64,000 bases of DNA from Auricularia sp. M13 (lineage: Eukaryota; Basidiomycota; Agaricomycetes; Auriculariales; Auriculariaceae): the NCBI GenBank assembly GCA_037042915.1, contig CM073193.1:5022001-5086000 (forward strand), in the 5' to 3' direction. The position numbers were made by a program, and so were the translations under genes. Below, piece by piece: positions 1-11,725 of this stretch (position 1 is its first letter; the number at the start of each line of letters is the position of its first letter). The notes below the pieces were generated by a model. It saw only the letters and a list, made by a program, of their open reading frames with translations, was not told the origin of the DNA and ran no database searches.

Positions 1-3000
1 TGAAGAGATGCTCACCAGCGCGGAAAATGGGAGTGTCAAACGGCCGATGATAGTATTCGACGTTGATCCACTCGCCGACAACGAGCACTCCGGCGCTATT
101 GAGTGCCAAAAGCGCGAGGACGAAGAATTTGGGGTTGTAATATATGAAATAGAATAACGGAAGAGAGCTGAGGGAAAGTAAAGCTATGACGCCGTATGGG
201 TTGAATGTGTAACCACCGACTCCGCGGAACATCTGGCTCAGGGTGAATTATAGCTAAATGGTGAAGAGCACTGTGGCGTACCTCCAGCAGAGCCACAGCC
301 CACAGAGATCCAAGCCCAGAACCCAACTGCACGAAGTAAGGCGTCCATCTACTCATGAGAATGTAGAGATGGACGTACGATTTGCAGAACGAACGTGGTA
401 AGAGATTGTCCTGGATACAAACGTCTGTGAATCTCGATCCTCAATGGCAGTGTGACAGAGACAAACCTAACGTCGGCGATATGCTGACAATGAGTGTGAG
501 GACACCGCCAGTCAAGGCGTAATTGATGAAGAACTGCCTCGTCGTCGGCGCGAACAACAACATCGTAAAGACCATAGCGCCCGCAGCAGTCTTAAGAGCG
601 AAAATGCTAGTAGGCGAGCGTAGAGAGTCCTCAAAAGCCTTGAAGCGCTGCCACGCAGTCTTTGGTTTGCGGGTGTACGTGCGATTGTCTAGCAGCGCCA
701 TAGCCTCTCGGAAGCTGAGCTCGCCGTCGTCGCCGGGCTCTGCGCTGTCCTCGATATCAGATCCCGCGAATTTGGCGACGGGCGGCGTGGAGTTCATGTT
801 AGCCCAGGCCTTCTGTCGCGGATGCTGAAGCGACTGGAAGAAGTGGATCTGGATCCTGCGTGGCGGATGCTTGCCCGTCCCTGGCTGGAACCGGACCGCG
901 TCCCGATGATACCGTTCGAGCTGTTGCACATAAATCCTGCAAAGCGTATCGTCAGATATCACAATGGAGCCCAGAGGAACAAGACGTACCGCATAGCAAA
1001 GATGAACGAGTACACCCTGAGCAAAGAGTGGTGATTCGACGCAGTTTCGGCGTCCTCCGCGAGCTCCTCGGGCGTGCGCTCCGTCTCGTCCCGCCCGAAC
1101 ACCTCCTCGTCGACATGCAGGCGCTCCCTCTGCGCATTCAGCGGGGTACTCGCGCCGCTCGGCGCGCCGGCCCAGGTAGTGTGCATGGACGGCTGCGGGA
1201 GGTGCATGCGCAGCTTCTGGTCGTGCCCGTGCAACACGCCCGTCGCGAGGATCTCGGACAGGATGTGCTGCTGCACCAGCGCGAACTTGTCGAAAGTGTG
1301 CGCGATGCGCTCCACGCCGCACTTGTGCGGCGTGTTGCTCGTCTCCTTGGCAGGCGACAGCTTCTCCGACAGCGCCGCATCTGCTGCAAGCGAAACACTG
1401 TGTCAACGATGCCGCGCCCGTGGGGGTGTATGGACGCACTGGGCTGTTGGCCGGTTGTAGGCCTGCTGGACGGCGCGCTCGACCGCACGGCGCCGTCGCG
1501 CGCGGTCGAATCGTCGTCGACGCCTTCGACCTCCGTCTGCAGGCGGCGCGCCACAAGTTGAAGCTGCAGGTCTACATCCCTCTCGACCGCAGATATTTGC
1601 GTGTTCAAGCCCTCAGGAGGCGCAGTGTCAGGCTCATCCAACGTCTCCCTACTATTACTGGAGCGCTGTCCCTCGATGTCCATGTAGTCCGTATATCCAG
1701 GTTGAATGTTAATTTCGCTGAGAGGTTGGCATTGCAGCGCGGCCTTGATCTCTTGGAGCGTAATGTCAACGGCTGCGAGGGGGTTATCAGCGTGTGAAAT
1801 AGCGTCCAGGCCGTTTGCCACACACATCGGCGGAAGACTAGGAAGGACTCCTTCGTGCTCGACAAGAAGTGAGTCTTGAAGAGATCCACATCCTTATCCT
1901 CCACGGCGACCAAGCTCGAATAGGCTGATATCGCGGACTATGTAGACCGAAAGGTTAAGTGGTGAATACGACAGTCAGAGAAAGGGTTACTCACCACCTG
2001 CAGGACGCGCGTCCGGGCAATAAAATCTGATCATCCAATGGGGCTTTATAAATCGTGAGTGAGCAGTCAGGAATGGTACGCACGTGCGTAATCCTGCATG
2101 GAATATTTCGAAAAATTGATCTCGCAGGCCGTGTCGGAAAGTTTCTGACAACAGTAAAGTACCTTAGCCACGGAGAAGACTTGAGCAAAGGTTTGACATT
2201 GCGCCGCACCTGGGACAAAAATCCAAAATCGGCCTGTGCCACATAATCAATAATCTCAACAGCACAGGAACGAAACGGCTGGACGCACTCGGAGCGACTG
2301 CGCGAGGTGGTCGCGGACCTTCTTCTCCTCCTCGGTGATGGTCATCGTGTACGTCTTGCTGAGCAGGTGCGCGAACGTGCCGACGTGGTCGAGCGAGAGC
2401 ACGAGCATCTGCCGGAGCTCCTTCTCGGACGAGCGCGGCCACACGAGCACGTTGACGCCCAGCGCGATGGCGATACCCCACCTGCGATTCTCGTCATTTC
2501 GCCGTCATCTAGACCGGCAGGGTTGACGGAACGTACGCATAGGCCTCGAGGTATGCTTGGAGATATGCTGCGCTGTAAGCGTTGAGCAAGACCCTGCATC
2601 ATCATTACAGTCAGCACCCTTTCGAGGTGAGAAATGACGGCCAGGGGCGCACGAGGTGTATATCTGCAACCAAGACACTGAGCTGCCGTGGATGCACAGA
2701 AACTAAGCGTCCTTACGCCGCTGAACGCCATGAGGACCGCCAGCAACGAGAATCCGAACCACTTGACGCCCTGCGCCTTGATCAGCGCGGCACCTAAAGA
2801 GTAAGCCGGCATAGTCAGCGGTGGTGTCTTGCATAATATCCCGGGGTGGCAAATAGGCGCCCGCGCACCGTAGACGAAGAAGAAGAACACGAAGCCCTGC
2901 GCGACGTGCGAGTTGTGCAGTTGGGCGAGGATGAACTGTTAACCATAGAGGTTGAGTGAGAGACACAGTGCGGGAGGAGGGAGATGGCATACGAAGCCTA

Positions 3001-3377
3001 AGCCACCGATGGCGATACCGGCTGCAGCGAGGAACGTAGCCTGCAGCGTCGCGCCTGTCGTACTCATCATCAGTGGTTTCAGCCAGACACCGTGGAATGG
3101 GGCATACCAATAGGCCCTCCAGTGTTGCCTTGATGTGCATAACGCGTGAGCCGCCGCGCTACTCAGGTCAAAATAACGGCGCACCGGCGATGGTGATAAT
3201 GATCATGCTCGAGAGGGCCATGGGGAACGGCGAGAGGTCGTCAAAGCGGCGCAGCATGATCACAGAGAGCGCGAGGGTGTAGGCGAGCGTGCCCTTGAGC
3301 ACCGGCACGAACTTCGGAGAGCACACGAAGCGGCCCACGCCGCCGAGCGCAGCGACGAGCCTGTTCGGCTTCGGCAT
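1..3377 (-). CDS. BRE4/FUSC-type multi-pass membrane transporter-like protein (3' end outside window)
   Basis: I infer a large multi-exon membrane protein of the fungal BRE4-like family (N-terminal 6TM transporter block, cytosolic middle, second TM block of fusaric-acid-resistance type). The ATG at 3377 starts MPKPNRLVAALGG. Hydrophobic exons follow at about 3170-3300, 2940-3100, 2700-2890 and 2260-2480. A hydrophilic, charged middle region lies at about 860-1900. A second membrane block lies at about 480-800 (FALKTAAGAMVFTMLLFAP) and continues at 1-240 (GVIALLSLSSLPLFYFIYYN). Exons are separated by short introns and change frame, so exact junctions are approximate. Yeast Bre4 is linked to brefeldin A sensitivity; substrate and membrane here are unknown. 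The reading frame is still open at position 1, so the C-terminus is missing. Family assignment rests on the order of TM blocks and local sequence resemblance, not on a search. Confidence 0.7.
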
Positions 3378-3927
3378 GGGTTGGATGGAGGTGGGAAGAG
3401 GAAGAGAAGAGCGCGCGCTGAGTGCGAAACGTGGACGGCGCACGTCGACGCGTCGTGATTGTCGCCGGGCCGAGGTGAGTGAACACGGACTTCAGGACCT
3501 CCGACCGATTTGCAACCTTATCACCTCAAGGATCTGTTCCGGGATTTACATTTTCATGCGCAGTTCACACGTACGACTCAGACCCAAATGTAACACAATA
3601 AGATATACATATCGGAGTGCAGGATTCCGATTTCAAGTAGTTCAGCTTGAGGCATCTCAACGGTTCCAAGGGCCCAACAAACTGTGATTACCTTCCTTCA
3701 AACGACACTACTTATGAGGATGCAAGGCAGCCTACCACGCGAGGCAGACGAACGCACGAAGACCTACTGTGAGGGTGTCTTGCGGCGCCGAAGGCCGCCG
3801 GAGTGTTGACTAGAAGAAACAGTAAGCAATGTTCCGCGGGCATACCCATAAAGAGCTGAAAATGATAGGTTGAAGGTGAACAACAAGCAGCATAGACATC
3901 CGAGCATGGTACTGCAAGTACTTTCTT
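3378..3927. other. Intergenic, no gene seen
   Basis: This stretch separates the 3' end of the U1-C gene from the start of the BRE4-like gene. It should hold the U1-C 3' UTR and the BRE4-like promoter. Open frames here are short and lack recognisable motifs. Confidence 0.6.
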
Positions 3928-4782
3928 TCAGCGGCCGCCCATCATCCTGAGGCGGTCGGGGTGGATGCCGCCGGGAGGCACGCCGCCGCCGCCTCCTTGC
4001 GCGGGCGGCGGACCGTTGTTCATGGGCGGCGGCGGACCGTTGAAGTTGGGCGGCGGGGGTCCGTTCATGCCATTTGGCGGGGGCGGGAAGTCTGCCCGGC
4101 GTCAGTTCCATTAGATTTCTCGAATGTCTGAGACGCGAAGAACGCACTGCCAAACTGGCCGGGCGGCGGGGGCCCAGGAGGCCGTGTGCCCAACGGCGGC
4201 GGAAGACCGGGCCCCGGCGGCGGCATGCCGCCTGGCGGGGGCATCGGCGGGCCGCCCATCATGCCTGGCGGTGGCGGCGGGAATCCGCCTGGTGGACCGG
4301 GCGGGAACGGCATTCGCGCTGAAGCGTGCAAGAGATATTCAGCAAAAACGCAATATAAACGCCAAAAAATTCAGCATAACGCACCAAACGGCGGTGGCGG
4401 GCCTCCAAACCCTCCGGCGAACGGCGGCGGCGGAGGGCCACCAAACTGGCCGCCGAAGCCGCCAAACGCGCCGGGTGGCGGCGGGCGGCCGCCTCCCTCG
4501 TACGCGGACGTGATTTGGTCAATGATGTTCTGTGCTTTGTCGTGGCCGAGAGCTACAGGGAACAGAATTGATCAGTAGGCATGCAATAAAAGCAGTATCA
4601 GAGCAGCGCACATGCATAGTAATCGCGGACGTTGGAGAGATGGTTGCGGCCGCTGTTGTGGGCCTTCCGCACTATTTATCAGAGATTATGAGCGCGGGAC
4701 AGCGTATGGAGCTCGCTGACATACCAGACGTCGAGTCGTGGGTAAGGAAAACGTCGCAGTAATCGCAGTAGTGCTTGGGCAT
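3928..4782 (-). CDS. yhc1: U1 snRNP protein C (U1-C)
   Basis: This is the U1-C subunit of the spliceosomal U1 snRNP, which stabilises base pairing of U1 RNA with the 5' splice site in the nucleus. The ATG at 4782 gives MPKHYCDYCDVFLTHDSTS, and after an intron the frame continues VRKAHNSGRNHLSNVRDYYA. These two exons contain the U1-type C2H2 zinc finger (C6, C9, then the two His of the RKAH...GRNH part) that defines the family. A third exon adds LGHDKAQNIIDQITSAYEG, the usual helix after the finger. The rest is a Pro/Gly-rich tail ending DRLRMMGGR. Four introns fit GT-AG rules (for example donor GTATGT after residue 19, and one at about 4318-4381). No key residue is missing. The low-complexity tail creates long spurious frames on the other strand. 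Confidence 0.95.
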
Positions 4783-5156
4783 GGTGACAGTTGCGGACGG
4801 CGGACTTCGAAATGCGTGTTGTTCTAGAACGAACTTCGCCATTCAACGTTCCCTGCAGCGTTCATGAACAGAATCTTGCCATATCCGAGTCATTGGATCT
4901 CCATTTTTTAATTGAGTGGGGCGCCACTTTTTGCACGTCGAAATCATCCGGAATCCGAAATGGAGACCGGACATCGGTTGTACAACAATGGTGTGCAAAG
5001 GTTTACAAATCTAGAAGTACAACTTGAATACAGTCTATGCATAATCTCTAGGCGTATGAAATCAGTTCAAGCGTCAGTCAACATATCCGAAGTATCTACA
5101 GAAAGAGATCCCGTCAGTCACCCCGAATGAAGAGTCTGACGCGCTGGTACGCACGG
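4783..5156. other. Intergenic, no gene seen
   Basis: This gap lies between the small membrane protein gene and the U1-C start, both on the minus strand. It must contain the U1-C promoter. I see no RNA gene or repeat. Confidence 0.6.
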
Positions 5157-5713
5157 TTACAATGGTTTCGTGTGCATGGCCTCCTCCCCATCCTTCCTCG
5201 CCTTCAGATCAGTGCCACAGGCGAGCATAGCCAGCGTCTTTTCCGAGCACAGCGGCCTGAACTTCTCCGAGTCGCTACCGTCCTCCTCCGGCGACGGCAG
5301 GGCCACGACGACAGCATGTACGAGTGTCCCGTCGATATTCGCCGCGTCCTTCTCGGCGTCGCGTTTGATCGCCATTGTCAGGCGCCGCGTCTCCTTCTTC
5401 GCCGCGATGACGAGCTTCCGCGCGACGACGACGGCCAGGACGAGCACGCACACGCCGATCACGGCGACTGCACCCATCATCAGCATCAACACGCTCGCTG
5501 CAGGGCAAGAGGGAACGAGATCCCTAGGGACGCACTGGCGACGAGCATGAAGAGCTGGTCGAACACCGGCTCGCTCGACACGGGGTTCTGCGGCGCGTTC
5601 AGCTCGTCGTCGCCGGCCATGACGCCGGCGGCGGCGCGGAGCGTCGGCTCGGACGGGTACGAGAGCGTCGCGATGCCCTCTTGCGAGCGCCAGAGGCGCG
5701 TGTGGGCCGGCAT
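5157..5713 (-). CDS. Small single-span membrane protein, unknown function
   Basis: Two exons (5536-5713 and 5157-5497) join in frame to give 172 residues. The intron at 5498-5535 is only 38 bp (GTGCGT...CTGCAG). Exon 1 begins MPAHTRLWRSQEG and is polar. Across the junction comes one long hydrophobic segment of about 30 residues (MLMLMMGAVAVIGVCVLVLA and on), followed at once by a basic stretch (ARKLVIAAKKETRRLTMAIK). This suggests one transmembrane helix with the basic side in the cytosol. The C-terminal 60 residues are acidic and polar. There is no obvious cleavable signal peptide. I do not recognise a family. The clean frame across the intron and the ATG at 5713 support a real gene. Confidence 0.65.
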
Positions 5714-6783
5714 CGTGGGTGGATGGGGAGTGGGTGAGGGGACGAAGGAGGAGGAGGAGAGAGGCGGATAGGAGGCTCGGGTACGATCGTGCCAGCTTCA
5801 GAAATATCCCTCGGCGGTGGCGGGTGGGAGGCCTCAGAGGAGGTAATACATTACATGTATTATTGACTGCAAGTTCGAGTGAAGCAATGCGCCGCAGGGT
5901 GGCATTCTTGGAACGTGCACCTCATGTATAAAACGGCGGTGCGGTGCCATCACGCGAACCTCCTGCAATGATGCAGTCAATTATCGGTATTGTCTTGTTC
6001 ACCGAGTTACTCAGGCTAGGCTTTTAGGTAATGCGTCTTGCCACTGAATCTGTGACAACCTGTGATGCCCTGGCAATCGGTGAACGTATCCGATTCTGTA
6101 GTCTCCTTAAAGCAGGCCACTACTTACAGCGCGTCCTTGAACCGGCGAGCGGACGGACGCGCTGTGTAGCGTCTGCCATCACTCGGCCATCCTTATCGGG
6201 TGGTCAATTCTGAAGGTTGCGGATAACTTTTTGTTTCATCGGAGGTGGGAGTCAGACGAAACCGGTCTGAAATGAACTTCTAGGCATCCTCAACCAGGAC
6301 GCGAGGAATTTAACTGGCAAGGACAAGACGGCAAACCGTCTGCCATTTGATCAGACGGATTGCTCGGATGCTGATTACCCATCTAATCTCGACCGCCCCT
6401 AAAGTGCGGAGTTTGAGCACATGACAAGCGGGTACCGAGTGATACATAACTACCGATTCTGATGATCAGGGCGAGGGACTAGGGCCATGGTGCGAGGGAA
6501 AGAGACGAAGGAGAGGACGTCAAGCATTCCACGAAATGGGTCCGGGATATTCAAAGAGGCTGTCAATTTGTTACGGGACAAAGCTTCGGACTGTAGCCTC
6601 AGTATTTCGTTTGTGACTATCTAATTTTCCGAACTTATTTCTGCTCAGAGACGGAAACTGTATATTGATATATATCTGTCAAAGGATAGAGCAGGGTCAG
6701 GACGCATTGATGCGTACGAAAGACGCGCAGGAATTTTGAAAGCCTTCTTCTGGCACGCTACCATCAAGGCGCTGGTTGACCTC
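5714..6783. other. Intergenic 1.07 kb, no gene seen
   Basis: No frame longer than about 70 codons has credible features. A short hairpin-forming sequence (AGACGG, CAAA, CCGTCT) lies near 6327-6345. The stretch marks the left edge of the accessory-looking segment that ends near 15 kb. Confidence 0.5.
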
Positions 6784-9700
6784 TCACAGGCCAATAGACT
6801 CCCCCACTAAGTTCTCCTGATAGCGCAGGATCCACAACCGAGTAAGCATTGAGGATGCTGATAGACGCTTCTTCGGGTCCTGGTCGAAGTTCTTGCAGAT
6901 GAGTTTCCACAGCCCTTCCGTGACCTCGCTGGGCTTATGCTTGATCGGAGCTTTGCCAGACCTGATCTCACGGACGATTCTCTCGGTGCCCCGTAGTCCG
7001 TGGTATGGGGCTTGGCCAGTGAGCATCTGCTATCCCGGTCATTGACTCGGACACAACCTCAGTTCAGTGCACTTGCCTCGACGAAGGCGCAGCTTGCAGC
7101 CCACATGTCACTCTGTCGCGTAGGTCGCATCCGAGTCGTGGTTATGAGCTCGGGACTAAGGTACGGCACTGATGCGCGCTCCAGGTAAGGATACGTCCCG
7201 AGCTGTATCCTTTCATCGCGTCGAAACCGGATCCCGAAGTCGGAGAGCTGCAGCCGTCCATCTTGCGCGACCAGCAAGTTTGTCTTCGAGAATGTCTCAG
7301 TGAAGAGGGCAGATGAGGAGGGGGGTAACAACTATACCCCTTTCAAGTTCCCATGACACCCCCCACTGCTTTGTCCATGGACTGCATTATGTGAGCGAGG
7401 CCACCCATTTCTGGTCTACCAGGAGACGCACTGTGTTTAAGCGCACTAAGCAGTTGCTCAAACTGTCACATTAAACGCCGAATCAGCATGGACAACCTAT
7501 AAAACACGGCTGCTGACCAAATCCAGTATAATACTGATCACAGGCAGCCTGTCAGCGCGCCGGGACCGAATGTATTCCTTGACGGTCGTACACCAGGGGG
7601 AGACCAGCGCGGGGAGATCGCCCAGAGTTGTGATTACACCGTACACAGGAAGAATGTTGGGATGTGTGAGGGAGTTCCGAACCTCGAGATCCTCACGGAA
7701 ACACTGCATAGTAGAATCAATAATTCAGCATATCGGCAGCGATTTGACCAAGCGTACACGATGGATCAAGTCCTTGCCTGAACTCTTCTCCCATTTGAAG
7801 GCTTTAATTGCAACGACCTGTAGCGGGTGAGCCTCCTTTGCGTGATTCCATTCTCACCACTGACTTCGCAAGGCTTCTTGAGGCTTTTATGGGCTAGTTT
7901 GCCCATCCATACAGTTGCCCACTCGTTCTCAGTGGCCGTTTTCGGCCTCTCCTGTATGTCAGTGATTGACGAGGAGAGATCTCGGTCTGTAAATTTCATC
8001 TTGTTCAGAGTAGCACGAAATTATCAAGAAAGTATGACCCACATTGATTCTCTCCCAATCTCCACATCTGCAAGAAATGAGACAATTCCGCTAAATTACA
8101 ACGACTGTAGCATGCAGCGTACCTTCGTTGGCAATTGCAATTTCTGGCCAGCTTCGTTTATCACGACGGCAAGTAGAGAAGCATTGGACTTACTGTGATA
8201 TCGTGATTAGGACCGCTATTGGAAAGCCAGCCCTCATAGGCCAGGACTATCCCATCCAATGCGGCGATCCATTGGCTCAGTTGCGTCATGGTCCGCCCAC
8301 ACGCGTCATCCAACTCGTTAGGCAGCACAAGCTCTTGCAGAACAAACTGGCGCCGCAGCCACGCTTGAAGGCGCTTGAGCATCCATGCCGCTCGCTCTTG
8401 ATTGCTTTTGCATATCGGACCCAGCCTCTGCACAGTTGTGATCAGGAATGAATACAAGGTTACGTTCGCACTGGATGCGGCACACCTTGATTTTGTCCTT
8501 GCTTTTCAGACGGAGGGCTTCGTTTAACTCGCCGATTTGTGCCATGACGACTTTAGAGAAGCAGGACTTGACCATAGTATGCGGGTTGTCCCCGCACGGC
8601 TTGCTGACGGAAACGCTTCGTTTGATATCCTGAACCGACGTGTGAAGTTCCGCAGAAGCCAACGCAGTTCCCTGCCTGTACAAGCAGCGGAAATTCCAAA
8701 AGTATACCTGTACGCGGTGAGGGGTCAGACGGTAGGCGGCTCCAGTGCGGGCTCCGCACCTCGACATCTTCGTTCGCCCAAATGGCGCTGCTCTGCTGGG
8801 TCACCTCCCTTGCAACTTTCTTCACGAGGTCAACGACGCCCGCTTTCGGGAGAACGGCCACGGAGCATTGCAAAGCTGGGGAAGTGCGGTACGGCGTTGA
8901 GAGGGTGACAGTCAGCCTGCTTTTGGTTTCAAGGAGAGTCAGGTACATGCTGCTGTACTCCTCGACAAGCGGGGAGGTGTCTTCCACATCGGCAAGAACA
9001 CAGACACCTGTAAACTCATCAAGCAGACGGTAGAGCGGCCAGCAGGGTCACGCACCATTGACAACGCGGCTGGGCAGAGATGCGGCGTGAGAGAGCAAAC
9101 TTCCCAGGAATGAGCCTTCGAAGTCGTTATCTTGCCAGGGCAGTTCGCCACGCTGCAATGGAACGATCCAGTCGTCGTCATGAACGATGGCGAATGAAGC
9201 ATTCTCATTCTGAACGTAGTGAATCAGTTGGAGAGAGATGTGGGTGGCGGTAATAGAGACCTCGTCCAATAGCGCCTCGCCTATGATGGCAGCAGGGCTT
9301 TTCTGCAGCTATAGTTAGCGCGAGCGATGGGACAGATTATGATACGTACCTGCTGACCACTTTGAGGAACTTCCTGTATCTGAAGGTTGTAGCCCGGCTT
9401 CGCAGTATAAGGGCGGCTCGATTTGACGAGAGACGGGAGATCACGTGTGCCGTAGAGCTCCGTAGTTTTGACAGATATACCGAGCATGCGGGCCAGCCAG
9501 TTGTCACGCACAGTTATCACGAAACCCCGCGCAAAGACACACTGGCTCTTTTCTGCCGGGTCGACCACATTTGTCCGGTGCTCGACCCCGAAGTCCACCA
9601 ACCAACTGTTTTGGACGGATACGTCAGAGCTGGTAGCGCCGGACACTATGAATTTTAGTTTGAGGCTATGAGACCCGCTGGGCTTGGAAAAGGATGCGAC

Positions 9701-10509
9701 ACCCCACGACGAGCACTTGTCTGTGCCGGTTACGAGATACAACGCGCCGCTCTGTATACCAAGCAGAAGGTCCTGATTGATGTACCGATACCAGGACTCG
9801 GCGTGCTTGACCGCGTACTGACAGTAAAGGATGCGCTGGAGCGCGTCAACTCGCGAGCCGCCTTTAGGGAGCGTGAGAATAGCGCCTGTGTTGCCTTCCG
9901 CGCTGAAATCGAAGCTCGCGCCTCCGCCAACAATACCACCCACGATGCTGGGAGTTGATTAGGCAAATCCCACTACTCTGTGATAATGGGTCGCAAACTG
10001 TCGCAGACGTACGTAGGCTGAAGTTCCGCCCCAACTTCGGCGGTGCGCTTCTTGATGGACTTGCTACTGATAACGGTGTTCGGGGGATAAAAGCTATTGA
10101 TCTTGCGTACGTGCGATTCATTGGGCAGCGGCAGGGGTACGAAATCTGGAGGAACTCCCGCATTATGGGGGTGGCTGGCAGGTAGGTGTGCATTCCACAA
10201 GTATTGGAAGCCGCCATCTTCCGTGAGAATGCCGACATCACCAATACGCATGCCCTCAGCCTTCAACTCCTCTTGCAAAGCATCGCTGGGCTCGGGGATC
10301 CAGAACGGGTATCCATGGCCATGTTGGTAGAGCAGCTCGCGATAGCGAGCGTGAGCGAAACCACCGGTCATGAGCAGAGGTAACAGGGGACGACAACGCG
10401 GTGATGGGAAGTCGGGAAACTGCCCATCGTCGGGTGTAGTCGCCTCATAAGACGATGCTATTCGGTGACAAAGACGGGAAAGCATTGGGGCGCAAAACAG
10501 CTCCAACAT
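6784..10509 (-). CDS. Fusion protein: TEDGGF-type N-terminal region, helical region and TKL-like pseudokinase
   Basis: I read this as one multi-exon gene. The N-terminal part (about 10370-9050) matches from memory an agaricomycete-specific uncharacterised family: GYPFWIPEPSDAL, GDVGILTEDGGFQYLWNA, then GGIVGGGASFDFSAEGNTGA, YAVKHAESWYRYIN, GALYLVTGTDKCSSWGVASF and AIVHDDDW. The intron at 9008-9055 (GTGCGT...TTTACAG) removes the stop at 9048 and joins this part in frame to a region ending in predicted helices (about 8987-8170). Kinase exons follow: WATVWMGKL and VVAIKAFKW (beta-3 Lys) near 7800-7920, HPNILPVYG near 7640, catalytic loop CHGNLKG at 7338-7358, TNLLVAQDGRLQLSDFG near 7230, SPELI, and a C-lobe tail ending at 6784. 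The catalytic-loop Asp is Asn, and a frame slip lies next to a C6 run at 7359-7364. The ATG at 10509 is the best visible start, but an upstream exon is possible. No function is known; a signalling or scaffold role is a guess. Confidence 0.65.
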
Positions 10510-10989
10510 TCTGCGCGTCTTCCGCGAGCGGTGGACATTTCCCGTCAAAGCGCCAAAGGCCTAGCAAAGCAGGTTTTGGGGGTCGAGAAGTGCGAGGCTG
10601 CGGTCTTCTCAGGCTCCCGTTGAACAAGGTTGACGCCCAACGCCCGTACGGCGTGAGAGCACCTCTGCACGGAAGGAAGAAGCCCCACCAGTGAGGATGC
10701 CCGCGAGGTAACTCTGGTAGACCCGTACTGGGCCATGAACAGGGACTCTGGGAGCGTGAAAAACCAATTGCGAAGTCACGGTGTATGCCTTTCACATGTC
10801 ATGGCTACAGGACTTTACCAGCCATCATTCGAGGAACAGCGGGTTGCGCAAACCGGGACGTGCTAGACCGGATGGTTTCAAGACTACGAAGTCTTAATGA
10901 TTGTGTGCCATCGCGAAGGTTGTGGAGGCAGAATCTGTATTTGTACCATGACAAATCAGGAAGTGCAAATTTCGACAACATCGGAACTT
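10510..10989. other. Intergenic, no gene seen
   Basis: This is the presumed upstream region of the fused pseudokinase gene. Minus-strand open frames here begin with non-ATG codons and show no domain, so I do not call a gene. Confidence 0.4.
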
Positions 10990-11725
10990 ACCAAAGGCGG
11001 TACCACAGTTCAGTACCCCCGCGCCTGAGGAATTGACGTGGACGTGCACCTGCGGGAGACGCTTGCACGTATGCGAGCATAGGCACTTCCCCAACACGGG
11101 CGGCAGGTCCGCATCGAGCGGCCATGGGAGTATTTCAGTCTCCTTGCGGCCGAGCCGCCGAGTATCTGCGAGCAGCGCGGATCTGCATGAAGTCTGCAGC
11201 GGTTGGGGGAGCGGGCGGTGCGATGCTGCGAAAGATGAAGCAGAGTGGACGTTGAGGGGAGCATTAAGCGGTATGTGGCAGGGTCGGCTACCGAGGTTCC
11301 GGACAGAGCACCTTTGGGCCCAAGCGCCCGGGCGTACGGCCACCCTCAGCGGAAATAGCGACGGCATACGTGTTGGACGACACGATAGTACCAACGGGCC
11401 AGGCTGCAGTACGAAATAGATGTAGCAGGCATTGAACAGCAGGCGGCGTCGTCGTTGTCGAAGGCGGAGCGGTGTATACGTCACGTGCGACGGCGCTAGT
11501 AGTGTGCGCAAATTTCTCGCATGCGTGAAATACACAATTGTCGTGATATTGATCGGACGTGATACTGCTAAGCAATGGGCGCAGGAGGCTCTGGGCCGGC
11601 GTCGCGCGCCAGCGGGTGTCGTTGATGGAGGCGGCTTATCCGCTTGAACCATGGGCGCGGACACAGTCAGTGTATACGCCTTTGTCTGACCGAGTCCAAT
11701 AAGTGTAACGCGTGTCGGGAGATTG
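10990..11725 (-). pseudogene. Decayed copy of the EXO84 3' coding region
   Basis: Read on the minus strand, this stretch resembles the Pro-rich tail of the EXO84 gene at 19.3-19.9 kb. Near 11700-11610 it encodes TKAYTLTVSAPMVQADKPPP, against TKAYTLPAPAAMMQADKP in EXO84. Near 11135-11085 it encodes LDADLPPV, against RDADMPPV. At DNA level the blocks AAGGCGTATAC, GCGGATAAGCCGC and TGCCGCCCGTGT are shared. The two outer blocks are about 570 bp apart here and about 515 bp apart in EXO84, so it is one collinear copy. The frame is not maintained between the blocks, and no exocyst domain exons accompany it. It is best explained as a partial duplication that was never functional or has decayed. Outer limits are approximate. 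Confidence 0.7.

Noticed and set aside
8987-9048. Gene boundary between the TEDGGF part and the kinase part
   Set aside because: The supposed downstream start is GTG, and a consensus intron joins the two parts in frame, so I treat them as one gene.
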